A DNA stretch of 64,000 nucleotides from Marinobacter sp. F3R11 (GCF_003318275.1 NZ_QOCH01000013.1:248001-312000); one strand, 5' to 3'. Counted from the first letter of the stretch, positions 40,887 through 51,211 are shown. Made by a program: numbers and translations. The notes: a model not told the origin generated them from the sequence alone.

Positions 40887-41825
40887 TCAAGACGGTTCAA
40901 ATGCCGCTAACGCAGCTGCCAGTGCCTGAGGGTCCTCAATACCATGAACAGCAAGTCCACGGTCAATTCGCTTGCACAAGCCTGCAAGCACTTTGCCGGT
41001 ACCACACTCAATGGCGACGGTAACATCGCTGTTAACCAGAGTGCGAACCGAATCTACCCATAGCACAGGCGAATAAAGCTGTTTGAGAAGGTTGGCCTTA
41101 AGTGTAGCCGAATCTGTCTCCGCTGCAGCGTTAACATTCTGTATAACCGGTGTCAGTGCATCATTGAAACGAACCTCTTCCAATGCCTGAGCCAGCTCTT
41201 CTGCGGCACCTTTCATCAACGCACAGTGCGAAGGAACGCTGACCGGGAGGGGCATCGCTTTTCGCGCGCCTTTTGCTTTGCACGCTTCAACAGCCCGTTC
41301 AACAGCCGCTGCGGAACCGGCAATTACAACCTGGCCGGGAGCATTGAAATTTACCGCTGCAACAACATCACCATTGGCAGCCTCTTCACAGGCAGCCACA
41401 ACGTCGGCATCTTCAAGACCGAGAATAGCCGCCATTTTCCCCTCGCCGGAAGGCACAGCTTCCTGCATCAACTCACCGCGCAGCCGCACCAGTTTTACAG
41501 CTTCTACAAAATCAAGGCTTTCTGCAGCTACAAGTGCACTGTACTCACCCAGACTGTGCCCAGCCAGAAAATCCGGCTTGGGTCCACCTGCCACTAACCA
41601 TTGCCGCCAGAGCGCGATACTGGCCGTCAACATAGCTGGCTGGGTAATCATTGTCTGATTAAGCTCTTCTGCCGGGCCTTTCTGACACAAATGCCAGAGA
41701 TCATAGCCAAGTACATTAGATGCTTCGGCGAAGGTTTTGTTGATCATGGGCCAGGATTCAGCGGCCGCGGAAAGCATGCCAACTGCCTGTGAACCCTGTC
41801 CGGGAAATATAAAGGCTGATTTCAT
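40887..41825 (-). CDS. fabD: Malonyl-CoA:ACP transacylase
   Basis: Transfers malonyl from CoA to ACP. The 312-residue protein starts MKSAFIFPGQGSQAVGM, with the nucleophile Ser91 in GHSLGEYSALVAA and the catalytic His in VSVPSHCALM. There is no fabH between plsX and fabD, unlike E. coli but like Pseudomonas. Confidence 0.97.
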   Translation of the reverse strand: MKSAFIFPGQGSQAVGMLSAAAESWPMINKTFAEASNVLGYDLWHLCQKGPAEELNQTMITQPAMLTASIALWRQWLVAGGPKPDFLAGHSLGEYSALVAAESLDFVEAVKLVRLRGELMQEAVPSGEGKMAAILGLEDADVVAACEEAANGDVVAAVNFNAPGQVVIAGSAAAVERAVEACKAKGARKAMPLPVSVPSHCALMKGAAEELAQALEEVRFNDALTPVIQNVNAAAETDSATLKANLLKQLYSPVLWVDSVRTLVNSDVTVAIECGTGKVLAGLCKRIDRGLAVHGIEDPQALAAALAAFEPS

Positions 41826-41885
41826 AAGCGGGATCTTATCGTCATTGAAGGTTTCAGGAGATTAGCCAATAGTACAAGCTGCGCA

Positions 41886-41913
41886 GGTTTGGTGCGAGTA
41901 TAGCGCACAAACC
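41886..41913. other. Hairpin between plsX and fabD
   Basis: GGTTTG-g-TGCG pairs with CGCA-CAAACC (10 bp with one bulged base) around a 7-nt loop. There is no T-run, so it is more likely an RNA processing or attenuation structure than a terminator. Confidence 0.35.
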
Positions 41914-41939
41914 AGAAGCACGGTTTCAGACTGGGGCCA

Positions 41940-42941
41940 TCAGAGCATCAGGTCGTCAAGGCGCTCATTGATACGCCTGGGCACTTCCAGCTCAACTTCA
42001 CGTACAGCCTGACGAATGGCAGCCAACATAGCGCGTTCATTGGCATTTCCATGGCTTTTGATAACCACACCCTGCAACCCAAGAAGGCTGGCACCGTTAT
42101 GCCGGGATGGGTCCATTAGCCGAAGGAGTCGACCTATGATAGGGCGTGAAATCAGCCCCACAAAGCGACCATACAGCGTGCGGGTAAATGCCTGTTCCAT
42201 GAGTTCAATAAGCAGTCCGGCGACCCCTTCCCCGGTTTTCAGGGCGATATTACCCACAAAACCGTCGCAAACCACCACATCGGCGACATCCCGGAACAGA
42301 TCACTGCCCTCAACGTATCCGATGTAGTTAAGTGATTCACACTGGGCGAGCATGTGGGATGCCAGGCGAACCTGCTCATTACCCTTTATCTCTTCTTCAC
42401 CAACATTCAGCAGTGCAACTCGCGGCTCACCCTGACGGCAGATTGCAGACGCCATGAGCGACCCCATCAGGGCATACTGATAAAGGTTTTCCGCACTTGA
42501 ATCAACATTGGCGCCAAGATCCAGCACATGACACTTCCCTCTGAGGGAGGGGATCAGTTTCGCAATTGCCGGACGCTCAATGCCTGGATACATGCGAATA
42601 ATTGAACGGCCAAAGGCCATCAGGGCCCCGGTGTTTCCTGCACTGACACATCCCTGAGCTTCGCCATCACGCACCAGAGTCAAAGCAATGGCCATGGATG
42701 AGTTTTTCTTGTGCCGCAGCGCATGGGAAGGACGTTCGTTCATATGAACAACATCAGCAGCCTCCACAATGCGAATCCGGGGATGCTCTTCACGCAAAAA
42801 AGCCTCAAGCTCACTCTGGATTCCCACCAGAATAACGCTCAAGGCTTTATTTTCACGCACCGCCTGAAGAACCGCAGCGACTACAACTGCAGATCCCCGA
42901 TCGCCACTCATGGCATCAATCGCGATGGTGACCGGCTTCAC
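41940..42941 (-). CDS. plsX: Phosphate acyltransferase PlsX
   Basis: Converts acyl-ACP to acyl-phosphate for PlsY at the start of phospholipid synthesis. The 333-residue protein begins MKPVTIAIDAMSGDRG and has CVSAGNTGALMA, LDLGANVD and DGFVGNIALKTGEG. I chose the GTG at 42941 because GGAAG stands 5-6 nt before it; a TTG at 42956 is the alternative. The Ser in DAMSGD is usually Gly (DAMGGD). It follows rpmF, the usual order. Confidence 0.94.
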   Translation of the reverse strand: MKPVTIAIDAMSGDRGSAVVVAAVLQAVRENKALSVILVGIQSELEAFLREEHPRIRIVEAADVVHMNERPSHALRHKKNSSMAIALTLVRDGEAQGCVSAGNTGALMAFGRSIIRMYPGIERPAIAKLIPSLRGKCHVLDLGANVDSSAENLYQYALMGSLMASAICRQGEPRVALLNVGEEEIKGNEQVRLASHMLAQCESLNYIGYVEGSDLFRDVADVVVCDGFVGNIALKTGEGVAGLLIELMEQAFTRTLYGRFVGLISRPIIGRLLRLMDPSRHNGASLLGLQGVVIKSHGNANERAMLAAIRQAVREVELEVPRRINERLDDLML

Positions 42942-42984
42942 CGTTCTTCCATTCAATTGAGGTAGACGCGGCTATACAACGATA

Positions 42985-43164
42985 TTACTCGTCGCTGGTT
43001 TCAATTACCTGCTTGCCACGATAGAAACCGTCAGGAGACACGTGGTGGCGGCGATGAACTTCACCAGTTGTTGAATCAGTGCTCAGAGCAGCAGTGCTCA
43101 GAGCATCGTGGGCACGGCGCATGCCACGCTTGGAACGGGTCTTACGATTCTTCTGTACAGCCAT
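42985..43164 (-). CDS. rpmF: 50S ribosomal protein L32
   Basis: The 59-residue basic protein begins [22 protein letters not shown], the L32 signature, and ends VIETSDE. It lacks the CxxC zinc pairs, as in most gammaproteobacteria. AGGAG precedes the ATG. Flanked by yceD and plsX as in E. coli. Confidence 0.97.
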   Translation of the reverse strand: MAVQKNRKTRSKRGMRRAHDALSTAALSTDSTTGEVHRRHHVSPDGFYRGKQVIETSDE

Positions 43165-43206
43165 GGTTCTACTCCTGACCTGTTAACGTAAACTTTGCTT
43201 GAATAT

Positions 43207-43220
43207 CGTTACAAGTAACG
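43207..43220. other. 14-bp palindrome between yceD and rpmF
   Basis: CGTTAC-AA-GTAACG is a perfect inverted repeat 43 bp before the rpmF start. It might be an operator or a small RNA hairpin; no T-run follows. Confidence 0.3.
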
Positions 43221-43271
43221 TATGTTCGTTTAATTGCGCCGGTTTCCGCTAAAAGGAAACCCACGCCCGTC

Positions 43272-43826
43272 TTAATGCTTTGTTTTCCCAAGGCCCGCCA
43301 GCACACTGAACGGGTTCTCACCTGACTTCTTTTCCGGCTCTGCCAGAGAGTGACCTGGCTCGTATGCTTCCAGATCTTCTTTTGCCGGACATTCATTCCG
43401 GTCATGAAGCGGATATGGAGGCAGAACAAGCAACAACTCATCCTCAACCATGGACCAGAGATCTGCACTGAAGTCGACCGTCAGAAACGGCTCAAGGTCC
43501 TTAGGCAAACGCTGGGCCTGCTCATCACTGGTAACCAGGCCCAGTACGAATCGGGAAATCAACACCGAATCCATGGGTCCGATACAACGCTGACACTCCA
43601 GCCTGACCGGAGCTTCAAGCTCACCAGAGACAATACGTCGCCGCTCACTGTCCATATAGAAGGACAGCTTGACCCGGCATACAGCGCCTTCCTCGAACCC
43701 CAGAACAGTTTCACGAAAACGAGACAATGCACTGAGAGGAATCTCTCCCTCCAGCACGTTGTCGTGCTCCGCCAACCGGAATGGGTCAACTATTTTTGGT
43801 AATTCGGCACTGGACGCATTTGACAT
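43272..43826 (-). CDS. yceD: YceD/DUF177 protein, rRNA accumulation protein
   Basis: In E. coli and plants this family is needed for normal 23S rRNA accumulation. The 184-residue acidic protein has the conserved LECQRC motif and DLWSMVEDELLLVLPPYPLH. The second CxxC-type cysteine (HDRNEC) is present. It is co-directional with rpmF, a conserved pair. Confidence 0.88.
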   Translation of the reverse strand: MSNASSAELPKIVDPFRLAEHDNVLEGEIPLSALSRFRETVLGFEEGAVCRVKLSFYMDSERRRIVSGELEAPVRLECQRCIGPMDSVLISRFVLGLVTSDEQAQRLPKDLEPFLTVDFSADLWSMVEDELLLVLPPYPLHDRNECPAKEDLEAYEPGHSLAEPEKKSGENPFSVLAGLGKTKH

Positions 43827-43965
43827 AGGCGCGCAATTCTAGGTGCCAAGCTCGCTGCTGTCAAAGACTTCGTAGGGTTTTGGCCAGGGGTTCCGGTTTC
43901 CGTAAGTGTATTCTACGATATGTCCGCTGAAAAACAGCGCACAAATCCAGAAAGGAATTCGCCCT

Positions 43966-44562
43966 ATGTCTCACCCTCCCCTGCTGCTCGCATCCTCATC
44001 CAGGTATCGTCGTGAACTGCTGACCAGGTTTGGACTGCCATTCTCCAGCGCCAGTCCGGATATTGATGAATCGCCGTTTGCCGGCGAAACTCCGGAAACT
44101 CTCGCAGTCCGTCTGGCGACATCAAAAGCCAGGGCTCTGGCTCCGAGCCACCCGAAACACTGGATCATTGGCTCTGATCAGGTCGCCGCACTACCGGATG
44201 GCACCCTGCTGAGCAAACCAGAAAACCACCCGAACGCCGTGAGACAACTAACCCGGAGCAGCGGACAGAACATCAGCTTCTACACCGGGCTGGCTCTGCT
44301 GGATGCCGATTCAGGGAGCCTGCAAACATCCTGCGAGCTATTTGCCGTGCACTTCAGGGACCTGAGCTCAGATGAAATCGAAGCATACCTCCACAAAGAG
44401 CAGCCCTACGACTGCGCCGGAAGCTTCAAGATGGAAGGACTCGGCATCACCCTGTTCAGGGAACTACAGGGCCGGGACCCCAACAGCCTGATCGGCCTGC
44501 CATTAATAGCCCTGAACGAAATGCTCATGGCCTGGGGCAGAAACCCGCTGCTGGAGCCATAA
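43966..44562 (+). CDS. Maf-like nucleotide pyrophosphatase, YceF type (m7GTP)
   Basis: Maf proteins hydrolyse non-canonical nucleoside triphosphates; the YceF subgroup prefers 7-methyl-GTP. The 198-residue protein has LLASSSRYRRELL at the start, DESPFAGETPE, IIGSDQVAAL and DCAGSFKMEGLGI. Its place next to yceD-rpmF supports the YceF assignment. AGAAAGGAATT precedes the ATG at 43966. Convergent with sppA, with both stop codons inside one 7-bp inverted repeat (44560-44584). Confidence 0.9.
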   Translation: MSHPPLLLASSSRYRRELLTRFGLPFSSASPDIDESPFAGETPETLAVRLATSKARALAPSHPKHWIIGSDQVAALPDGTLLSKPENHPNAVRQLTRSSGQNISFYTGLALLDADSGSLQTSCELFAVHFRDLSSDEIEAYLHKEQPYDCAGSFKMEGLGITLFRELQGRDPNSLIGLPLIALNEMLMAWGRNPLLEP

Positions 44563-44581
44563 GAGGCCCTGATCAGCCCTC

Positions 44582-45607
44582 TTATCGCAATTCCATACGA
44601 GACTCAACCAGATGACCGACAACACCCTGGCCAAATGAGACTCCCAGCTGGTCAACCAGATCACGCAAAGCCCCCTTGCGATGACTGTAGTCCACCAGAT
44701 CTTCCTGGCCAACCACATCCCTGGCGACAGAAGAGGTACTACCAAGTCCGTCAACAAGCCCCAACTCCAGCGCCTGCTCCCCACTCCATACAAGACCGCT
44801 GAACAGGCGTTCGTCATCCGCCAGACGATCGCCACGACCATCCTTGACCGCTTTGATAAACTGATGATGAGTGTTCTCAAGCACATCCTGCCAGAAAGCA
44901 ACTTCCTGCTCCTGCTCAGGTGAAAACGGATCCAGAAACGCTTTATTTTCGCCAGCAGTGTAAAGCCTGCGCTCCACACCAACCTTATCCATGACACCGG
45001 TAAACCCGAAGCCTCCGGCGACCACACCAATGGACCCGACCAGGCTGGCACGGTTGGCATAAATCTCATCAGCCGCAGCAGCGATGTAGTAGGCTCCGGA
45101 TGCCCCGATATCAGAGATCACCGCATAGACTTTCTTCTCCGGGTATTCTCCCCGCAAACGCCTGATCTCATCATAGACATAGCCAGACTGAACAGGGCTG
45201 CCGCCAGGGCTGTTTATACGCAGGATAACCGCAACAGCATCCGATTCCTCAAATGCCGAGCGCAGAGCACCAACAATATTGTCAGCACTCGCCAGCTCAT
45301 CTGCGGCAATCGGACCATTTATTTCAACCACCGCGGTATGCTTGCCGACTGTTGCATCCAGACTGCCTCCAAACGGCGACCAGACAATGACCAGCAAAGC
45401 GAACAGATATACAAATGTAAGAAGCTTGAAAAAAATACCCCACCGGCGACTCCGGCGCTGTTCTGACTGCAAGGACATCACAAGCTTTTCAATCAATCGC
45501 CAGTCGCGCCCCGACTCAGGCGGCAAACGCGGCTGATTTCGCCCGGAACGTGGCTCTGCCGGTCTGTCATCCCACCCTGGTGTCCTATCGGAATCCCAAT
45601 CACTCAT
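44582..45607 (-). CDS. sppA: Signal peptide peptidase SppA, 36K type
   Basis: Membrane-bound serine protease that digests cleaved signal peptides. The 341-residue protein has a charged, Pro-rich N-terminus, one membrane helix (about 58-78), then the ClpP-like fold with catalytic Ser170 (DIGASGAYYIAAAAD) and Lys222 (GENKAFLDP). Length is that of the short, single-domain type. It ends 20 bp from the Maf-like gene. Confidence 0.93.
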   Translation of the reverse strand: MSDWDSDRTPGWDDRPAEPRSGRNQPRLPPESGRDWRLIEKLVMSLQSEQRRSRRWGIFFKLLTFVYLFALLVIVWSPFGGSLDATVGKHTAVVEINGPIAADELASADNIVGALRSAFEESDAVAVILRINSPGGSPVQSGYVYDEIRRLRGEYPEKKVYAVISDIGASGAYYIAAAADEIYANRASLVGSIGVVAGGFGFTGVMDKVGVERRLYTAGENKAFLDPFSPEQEQEVAFWQDVLENTHHQFIKAVKDGRGDRLADDERLFSGLVWSGEQALELGLVDGLGSTSSVARDVVGQEDLVDYSHRKGALRDLVDQLGVSFGQGVVGHLVESRMELR

Positions 45608-45645
45608 GCATCCATCCTGTCAGAAAGAAAACCACAAAAATTAAT

Positions 45646-46293
45646 TTACAAGCCGAGCACAGTGCGCAGATCGGGTACCGAATCAACGATGGCATGGGGA
45701 GCGTAACCCCCAAGTACATCACGCTTGTGCACTCCCCACTCAACACCTATAGAAGGCATACCAATACGCTGAGCCATTTCAAGATCATAACGGGTATCGC
45801 CAATCATAACGGCCTCAGAAGCCTCAATCCCGTAAAAAAGCAGGATTTCCTCGAGCATTAGAGGATCCGGTTTGGACCGGGTTTCGTCGGCACAACGAGT
45901 AATATCAAAATGCGCCCCAAGCCCACTGGAAACCAGCGCCGACTCAAGCCCCCTGCGGCTCTTCCCTGTCGCAACGGAACACCCGCGGCCAACTTCCCGA
46001 AGATCAGCGACCACATCCGCCATACCTTCAAATATGTTTTGAGGCGTAGTCACCTTACGGAAAAAATAATTACCATACCCCTCCCTGAGAGCAGCAATTT
46101 CCTCTCTGCTTACTCCTGGATAAAGCTTTTCCAGAGCCTCGACCAGACCCAGACCGATAATGTCACGATAGGCCTCCCTCTCAAGGGCCGGGTAACCCAG
46201 CTCCGTGGCGGCCTGATGCAGACTGTCCGCAATATGATCTACGGAATCCACAAGAGTCCCGTCCCAATCGAAAATAACAACTTTCACTTCCAT
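45646..46293 (-). CDS. HAD-family hydrolase, phosphoglycolate phosphatase-like
   Basis: The 215-residue protein has the HAD motifs in order: Asp9 and Asp11 in IFDWDGTLVDS, SVATGKSRRG, K in RSKPDP, and MIGDTRYDLEMA. It has an alpha-helical C1 cap like Gph and Ppa-type enzymes. The ATG overlaps the rluC stop (TAATG), and rluC-HAD-sppA is a conserved trio. True substrate is unknown. Confidence 0.88.
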   Translation of the reverse strand: MEVKVVIFDWDGTLVDSVDHIADSLHQAATELGYPALEREAYRDIIGLGLVEALEKLYPGVSREEIAALREGYGNYFFRKVTTPQNIFEGMADVVADLREVGRGCSVATGKSRRGLESALVSSGLGAHFDITRCADETRSKPDPLMLEEILLFYGIEASEAVMIGDTRYDLEMAQRIGMPSIGVEWGVHKRDVLGGYAPHAIVDSVPDLRTVLGL

Positions 46294-47369
46294 TATCTCG
46301 CTCCCGTTGCGCGCACTTCGAGCCGGCTCAACACCTGACTGAATGCATCATCATAAGGGGCCTCGAACCGGACCGCCTCCCCCGAAACGGGCAGCGTAAA
46401 CTCAAGCGCCCGGGCATGCAGCATCAGGCGCTGACCACCGACAGACCGGAATGCCTTAAGGCTTACATCATCCATATACTTGTCATCCCCCGCTATCGGA
46501 TGACCAGTGCAGGCACTGTGAACACGAATCTGATGAGTGCGGCCGGTCACCGGTGATGCCTCCACCAGGGTGTACCCGCTGTAGCGGGCAAGACAGCGAA
46601 ACAGTGTAACCGAGGCTTTGCCAGCCTTATCCACCCTCACCCTTCTTTCGCCATTAGGCATTTCATAACGCAGTAACGGCTCCTCAACCCGTCCAACCCT
46701 TTCAGGCCAACTGCCCGCAACCAGAGCATGGTACTGCTTCCGGACCCGTCTCTGACGGAGTTCGTCCTGCAGATAACGCAACGCTGACCGCTTCTTGGCG
46801 ATCATCACAAGCCCGGACGTATCTCTGTCCAACCGGTGCACCAGTTCCAGAAAGCGCGCCTCTGGCCGCGCCGCCCGCAAAACCTCGATCAAACCAAAAC
46901 TGAGACCGCTACCACCATGCACCGCAATACCTGACGGTTTGTTAACCACCAGCATCTGGTCATTTTCAAAGACGACTGCGGCTTCCACCACGCTCTGAAC
47001 CCGACTACCCGGGGCCGCCTGAGGAGCCTTCTCTTTCCGAACAACCGGGGGAATACGCACCTGATCACCCGTGGCAATGCGAGTATCCGGCCTGACCCTG
47101 CCTTTATTAACCCTCACCTCACCCTTTCGGACAATCCGATAAATAATGCTTCGAGGCACACCCCGGAGCTGAGCCAACAAAAAATTATCCAGACGTTGCC
47201 CATGGTTATCCTCATCGACAGTCACCCACACAACCCCCTGCTGAACCTTGTCCGGCCCGACAGCCTGGCTCCTGGAAGCCGCTCCGGTACCAGCCCCGTT
47301 ATCTTGGCGTGAAGCCGGCTTTCTGGCCCTGACTTTGGCGGATTTTCCGGTCATGGGTTTACGGGACAT
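46293..47369 (-). CDS. rluC: 23S rRNA pseudouridine synthase RluC
   Basis: Makes pseudouridine at 23S positions 955, 2504 and 2580 (E. coli numbering). The 358-residue protein has a basic N-terminal tail (1-45), an S4 RNA-binding domain (about 50-110: QRLDNFLLAQLRGVPRSIIYRIVRKGEVRVNKG) and the catalytic domain with Asp in HRLDRDTSG. AAGGAATCCT precedes the ATG. It is divergent from rne, as in Pseudomonas and E. coli. Confidence 0.94.
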   Translation of the reverse strand: MSRKPMTGKSAKVRARKPASRQDNGAGTGAASRSQAVGPDKVQQGVVWVTVDEDNHGQRLDNFLLAQLRGVPRSIIYRIVRKGEVRVNKGRVRPDTRIATGDQVRIPPVVRKEKAPQAAPGSRVQSVVEAAVVFENDQMLVVNKPSGIAVHGGSGLSFGLIEVLRAARPEARFLELVHRLDRDTSGLVMIAKKRSALRYLQDELRQRRVRKQYHALVAGSWPERVGRVEEPLLRYEMPNGERRVRVDKAGKASVTLFRCLARYSGYTLVEASPVTGRTHQIRVHSACTGHPIAGDDKYMDDVSLKAFRSVGGQRLMLHARALEFTLPVSGEAVRFEAPYDDAFSQVLSRLEVRATGAR

Positions 47370-47977
47370 AGGATTCCTTTGACTGGTGGTGTAGCAGCTG
47401 ATACGGGCGGGATTGAACGACCCCCTGAATACTGTTATATTCCTGCGTGATCTGTCGTTTGTCTACGGCCTGGCCAATTCGAGTCAGAAGCCGGAGCGGC
47501 AGAAGTATACCGACACTATCCAAGAGTTTGAACGCCGAACGCCCAATCACTATCGGGCACGGCGCAAGAAATGCTTCCGCAGTGCCAGGGAAGACCCGCT
47601 AAGAAGCGGCGAGCTGTCACCGGAAAAACTGAAACCGTGCGGAAAACCGCCGGGCGATATCGCGAAGAATCACTGCCACGCAAGGCCGGGCCGTCCAGCT
47701 TACGAATACGACGTGAGACCCAGGCACTTGTGTGAACCTGAAAACGGATTATATGCGCCAACAGACACGAACCCTACACGATACGCCCCTGCCGGATGGC
47801 AGATGGGACGTCGACGGTGGTCTCAGATCAACAGGATCATACCCCCACAGGGTGTGATTCGTCTGTCTGCTGCTCAGCCCCTGATTTAGCGGGGTTCGCG
47901 GCACGCACATCCCGCTTCGCAGATGCGACGCCCTTCGGTTTTCTGTCAAAATTAAACGACAGGAAAATCCTCTTTCC
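47370..47977. other. 608-bp rluC-rne intergenic region with rne leader
   Basis: No convincing gene; a 158-codon plus-strand frame here has no family-like features. A likely rne promoter is TTGTGT (47728-47733), 16 nt, TATATG (47750-47755), which gives a leader of about 215 nt. The leader has a 9-bp stem-loop at 47836-47858 (ATCATACCC / GGGTGTGAT, one G-T wobble, loop CCACA). In E. coli a structured rne leader mediates RNase E autoregulation; the same role here is inferred. Confidence 0.55.
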
Positions 47978-50900
47978 ATGAAAAGAATGCTTATCAATGC
48001 AACTCACCCAGAAGAGTTGCGCGTCGCCCTGGTTGACGGCCAGCGCCTGTTTGACCTAGATATCGAATCCAGCTCCCGTGAGCAGAAAAAAGCCAACATT
48101 TACAAAGGGCGCATTACCCGCGTAGAGCCGAGTCTGGAGGCCGCCTTTGTTGATTTTGGTGCCGACCGCCACGGTTTTCTTCCTCTTAAGGAAATTTCCA
48201 GAGACTATTTCAAAAAATCCCCGGGCCAGATTGAAGGCAAGATCAATATCAAGGAAGTGGTTTCCGAAGGCCAGGAAGTTATCGTCCAGGTCGACAAGGA
48301 AGAGCGCGGCAATAAAGGCGCCGCTCTCACCACATTCATCTCCCTTGCTGGACGATACCTGGTTCTGATGCCCAACAACCCTCGTGCGGGCGGCATTTCC
48401 CGTCGTATTGAAGGTGAAGAACGGGCCCAGCTGAAAGAAGCTATGAACAACGTGCAGGTACCCAAATCCATGGGTATTATCGTGCGCACGGCAGGCATTG
48501 GCCGCACTACCGAAGAACTTCAGTGGGATCTCGACTATCTGGTCCAGTTCTGGGAAGCAATTACCCAGGCTGCAGGTGAACGCAAAGCCCCTTTCCTCAT
48601 CCATCAGGAAAGCAACGTTATCATCCGCGCTGTTCGTGACTATCTGCGTCAGGATATCGGAGAGGTGCTGATTGATTCGGAAAGCGTTTACGAGGACGTT
48701 CTGAATTTCGTCCGCGCTGTAATGCCCACGTTTGAAAATAAAATCAAGCTGTACAAGGACGAGATTCCCCTGTTCAGCCGCTACCAGATCGAAGGCCAGA
48801 TCGAAACCGCGTTCCAGCGGGAAGTAAGACTCCCCTCTGGCGGCTCTATCGTTATCGATCCTACTGAGGCCTTGGTGTCCATCGACATCAACTCATCCCG
48901 CGCCACCAAAGGCCAGGATATCGAAGAAACTGCATTCCAGACCAACCTGGAAGCGGCAGAAGAAATCGCTCGCCAACTACGCCTGCGTGATATGGGCGGC
49001 CTGATTGTCATCGACTTTATCGACATGACTCCGGCCAGACACCAGCGCGAAGTCGAACAGAAAGTCCGTGAAGCACTGGAAATCGACCGCGCGCGAGTTC
49101 AGGTTGGCAAGATCTCACGTTTTGGGCTGCTCGAAATGTCCCGTCAGCGACTCAGACCGTCTCTGGGCGAAACCCGCAGCGAAGTCTGCCCTCGCTGTGA
49201 AGGTCAGGGCACCATCCGTGGAATTGAATCGCTCGCACTGAGTATCATGCGCCTGATTTACGAAGAGTCATCCAAGGAAAAGACCGGCGAAGTACGGGCC
49301 ATAGTGCCGGTATCCGTAGCTACTTTCCTGCTCAACGAGAAGCGCAAGCAGCTTGCCGATATTGAAGCACTGCAGGAAGTCAGCGTTGTTGTTGTGCCAG
49401 TCCCCCACATGGAGACTCCGCACTTCGAAATTCTGCGCATGCGTGATGACGAAACCACACCTGAACACATCTCAAGCCATCAGGTAGCTCAGGAATACAG
49501 TGAACGCGAAGAAGAGGTGTTTGAAGCACCGACTGCAGAAAAGCCGGTTCGTGAACAGGCCGCGGTCAAGGCTATTCGGCCAAGCGCCTCAGCTCCCACG
49601 GCAAAAGTAACAGAGACAAGCACACCTGCAGAGCAGGACGATGGCCTGTTCCGCCGGATTGGTCGCAAGATTGCGTGCTTCTTCAACGGAGAGGAAGAGC
49701 AGCAAGATAAAACCCAGGATAAACCCAAGGCAGACACAAGCCGCGGCAACCAGCGCAACCAGGCACGCCAGGATCGTCGCAAGACCCGCGTTGCCCGCGA
49801 TGGACAAAGCTCCGGCAATAATGGCCGTACCGGCAACGAGCGCCGCCAGGGGAACAACCAGCCAAACCGCGGCGAAGATAGTCGCGCACGAGGCCGCAAC
49901 CGTACCGATGACCAGAGCCGCTCTAATCCGAACCGCCAGACTGCTGACAAAGGCGCCGAGAATAAAGGCTCCGGGAACAAAAGCAGTGACAGCCGTACTG
50001 ATGACAGCCGCCGGGACAACCGCAAAGACGGCCAGAGCCGTGGCCAGAATCGTAACAGGCCCCAGCGCGACTCCAGGAACACCGGCGACCAGAAAGAGAC
50101 GAATCAGCGGGAAACCTCATCGAAGGCACCTGCTGCTGAAAAAACCGGTACGGATGACACCCGCCGCAAGCCGCGCCGCCCGCGCAACCGGGACGGCTCG
50201 CCTTCTGATGCCCCTGCGTCCAGCCCAGCAGCCCGCAAGAGCACCCGTAGCGAGAAGCACCAGAAGGATACTCAACCGGAAGAAAAGCGTGCCAGCGATA
50301 ATGCTGAAGTAAAAGCAACTGCGGTAACTGAGAAGAGCGCAGATCAAGGCACAACCAAAGCTCCGGAGGCTGTACAAAACGAACAGAAGCAGCCGGAACA
50401 GAAGGCAACGGCCAAGGCCAGACCCACTCAGAAGACAGAAACCGTCACTGACACGGCACCTGACAACGGCGCTGCTGCAAAACCGAAAGAGACTCCGGCT
50501 TCCAAACCGGAAGTACCGGCAGCCGCCCCTCAAACTGAAAAGGCTGCTGACGCTGCTCCTGCAGTTGTAACCGCACAGGAACCAACTCCAGAAGCAAAAC
50601 CCAAAACCGTCGCGGCCAGATCCAGGGCATCAACACCAGCGGAAGTACAGCCTGCCAGCGAAGCAGCGGCAGAGCCCAGCCCCGGGCAGCCAGTTCAGAC
50701 TGCCACGGACAGCAAAGAACCCGCTGAGGCGAGCAAGCCAGAACCTGCACCGGCCGCAAAAGACAAAGAGCCGTCTAAAGAGAAGGCTGAAACCCAGGCG
50801 GATAATACAGCTGAAGCGGCTACAGCCAGCGAAGCTACTGCGCCGGAGGCAACCAGGAAAGGTAAAGAGCTCACTGCTGACAAACCCTTGGCCAAAGGCG

Positions 50901-51208
50901 ATGAAAAAGCCGAGGCCAAAGACAACGAAAAACCGGCTGCAGATGAAAAGACTGCCTCTGCCGAAGAGCAGGATAAACCTGCTCCTGCTAAAAAACCGAA
51001 ATCAGCGCCAGCCAGAAGCAGAAGCAAAGCTGCCGCGACGGACAAGCCTGCAGAGAGCGCACCTGTTGAGACCCCACCTGCAGAAGATACACCAGCAGCT
51101 CAGACAAGCGTTCCGGTCACACCCGGGCGCGCATATAATGACCCTCGCGAGGTTCGTAAGCGCCAGCGGGCAGCGGCCGAAGAAGCCAAAAAATCCGGGA
51201 GCAACTAG
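47978..51208 (+). CDS. rne: Ribonuclease E
   Basis: Essential endoribonuclease and scaffold of the degradosome. The 1076-residue protein has the S1 domain (about 35-125), 5' sensor and DNase I-like catalytic core with Asp303 (VSIDINSS) and Asp346 (VIDFID), and the zinc-link C404-P-R-C407. After about residue 510 it becomes low-complexity. An amphipathic helix [14 protein letters not shown] at 556-569 matches the membrane-targeting segment. An Arg/Asn/Gln-rich RNA-binding stretch (about 590-730) and a long Ala/Pro/Lys/Glu tail follow, then a C-terminal [14 protein letters not shown]. Confidence 0.97.
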   Translation: MKRMLINATHPEELRVALVDGQRLFDLDIESSSREQKKANIYKGRITRVEPSLEAAFVDFGADRHGFLPLKEISRDYFKKSPGQIEGKINIKEVVSEGQEVIVQVDKEERGNKGAALTTFISLAGRYLVLMPNNPRAGGISRRIEGEERAQLKEAMNNVQVPKSMGIIVRTAGIGRTTEELQWDLDYLVQFWEAITQAAGERKAPFLIHQESNVIIRAVRDYLRQDIGEVLIDSESVYEDVLNFVRAVMPTFENKIKLYKDEIPLFSRYQIEGQIETAFQREVRLPSGGSIVIDPTEALVSIDINSSRATKGQDIEETAFQTNLEAAEEIARQLRLRDMGGLIVIDFIDMTPARHQREVEQKVREALEIDRARVQVGKISRFGLLEMSRQRLRPSLGETRSEVCPRCEGQGTIRGIESLALSIMRLIYEESSKEKTGEVRAIVPVSVATFLLNEKRKQLADIEALQEVSVVVVPVPHMETPHFEILRMRDDETTPEHISSHQVAQEYSEREEEVFEAPTAEKPVREQAAVKAIRPSASAPTAKVTETSTPAEQDDGLFRRIGRKIACFFNGEEEQQDKTQDKPKADTSRGNQRNQARQDRRKTRVARDGQSSGNNGRTGNERRQGNNQPNRGEDSRARGRNRTDDQSRSNPNRQTADKGAENKGSGNKSSDSRTDDSRRDNRKDGQSRGQNRNRPQRDSRNTGDQKETNQRETSSKAPAAEKTGTDDTRRKPRRPRNRDGSPSDAPASSPAARKSTRSEKHQKDTQPEEKRASDNAEVKATAVTEKSADQGTTKAPEAVQNEQKQPEQKATAKARPTQKTETVTDTAPDNGAAAKPKETPASKPEVPAAAPQTEKAADAAPAVVTAQEPTPEAKPKTVAARSRASTPAEVQPASEAAAEPSPGQPVQTATDSKEPAEASKPEPAPAAKDKEPSKEKAETQADNTAEAATASEATAPEATRKGKELTADKPLAKGDEKAEAKDNEKPAADEKTASAEEQDKPAPAKKPKSAPARSRSKAAATDKPAESAPVETPPAEDTPAAQTSVPVTPGRAYNDPREVRKRQRAAAEEAKKSGSN

Positions 51209-51211
51209 AAG

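Noticed and set aside
47413..47889. A 158-codon frame upstream of rne
   Set aside because: Rich in Arg, Pro and His with no motif or ribosome site; it covers the predicted rne promoter and leader.
49640..51130. Repetitive Ala/Pro/Lys/Glu coding sequence, looked at as a possible DNA repeat
   Set aside because: It is the ordinary low-complexity scaffold tail of RNase E, with no exact tandem unit.
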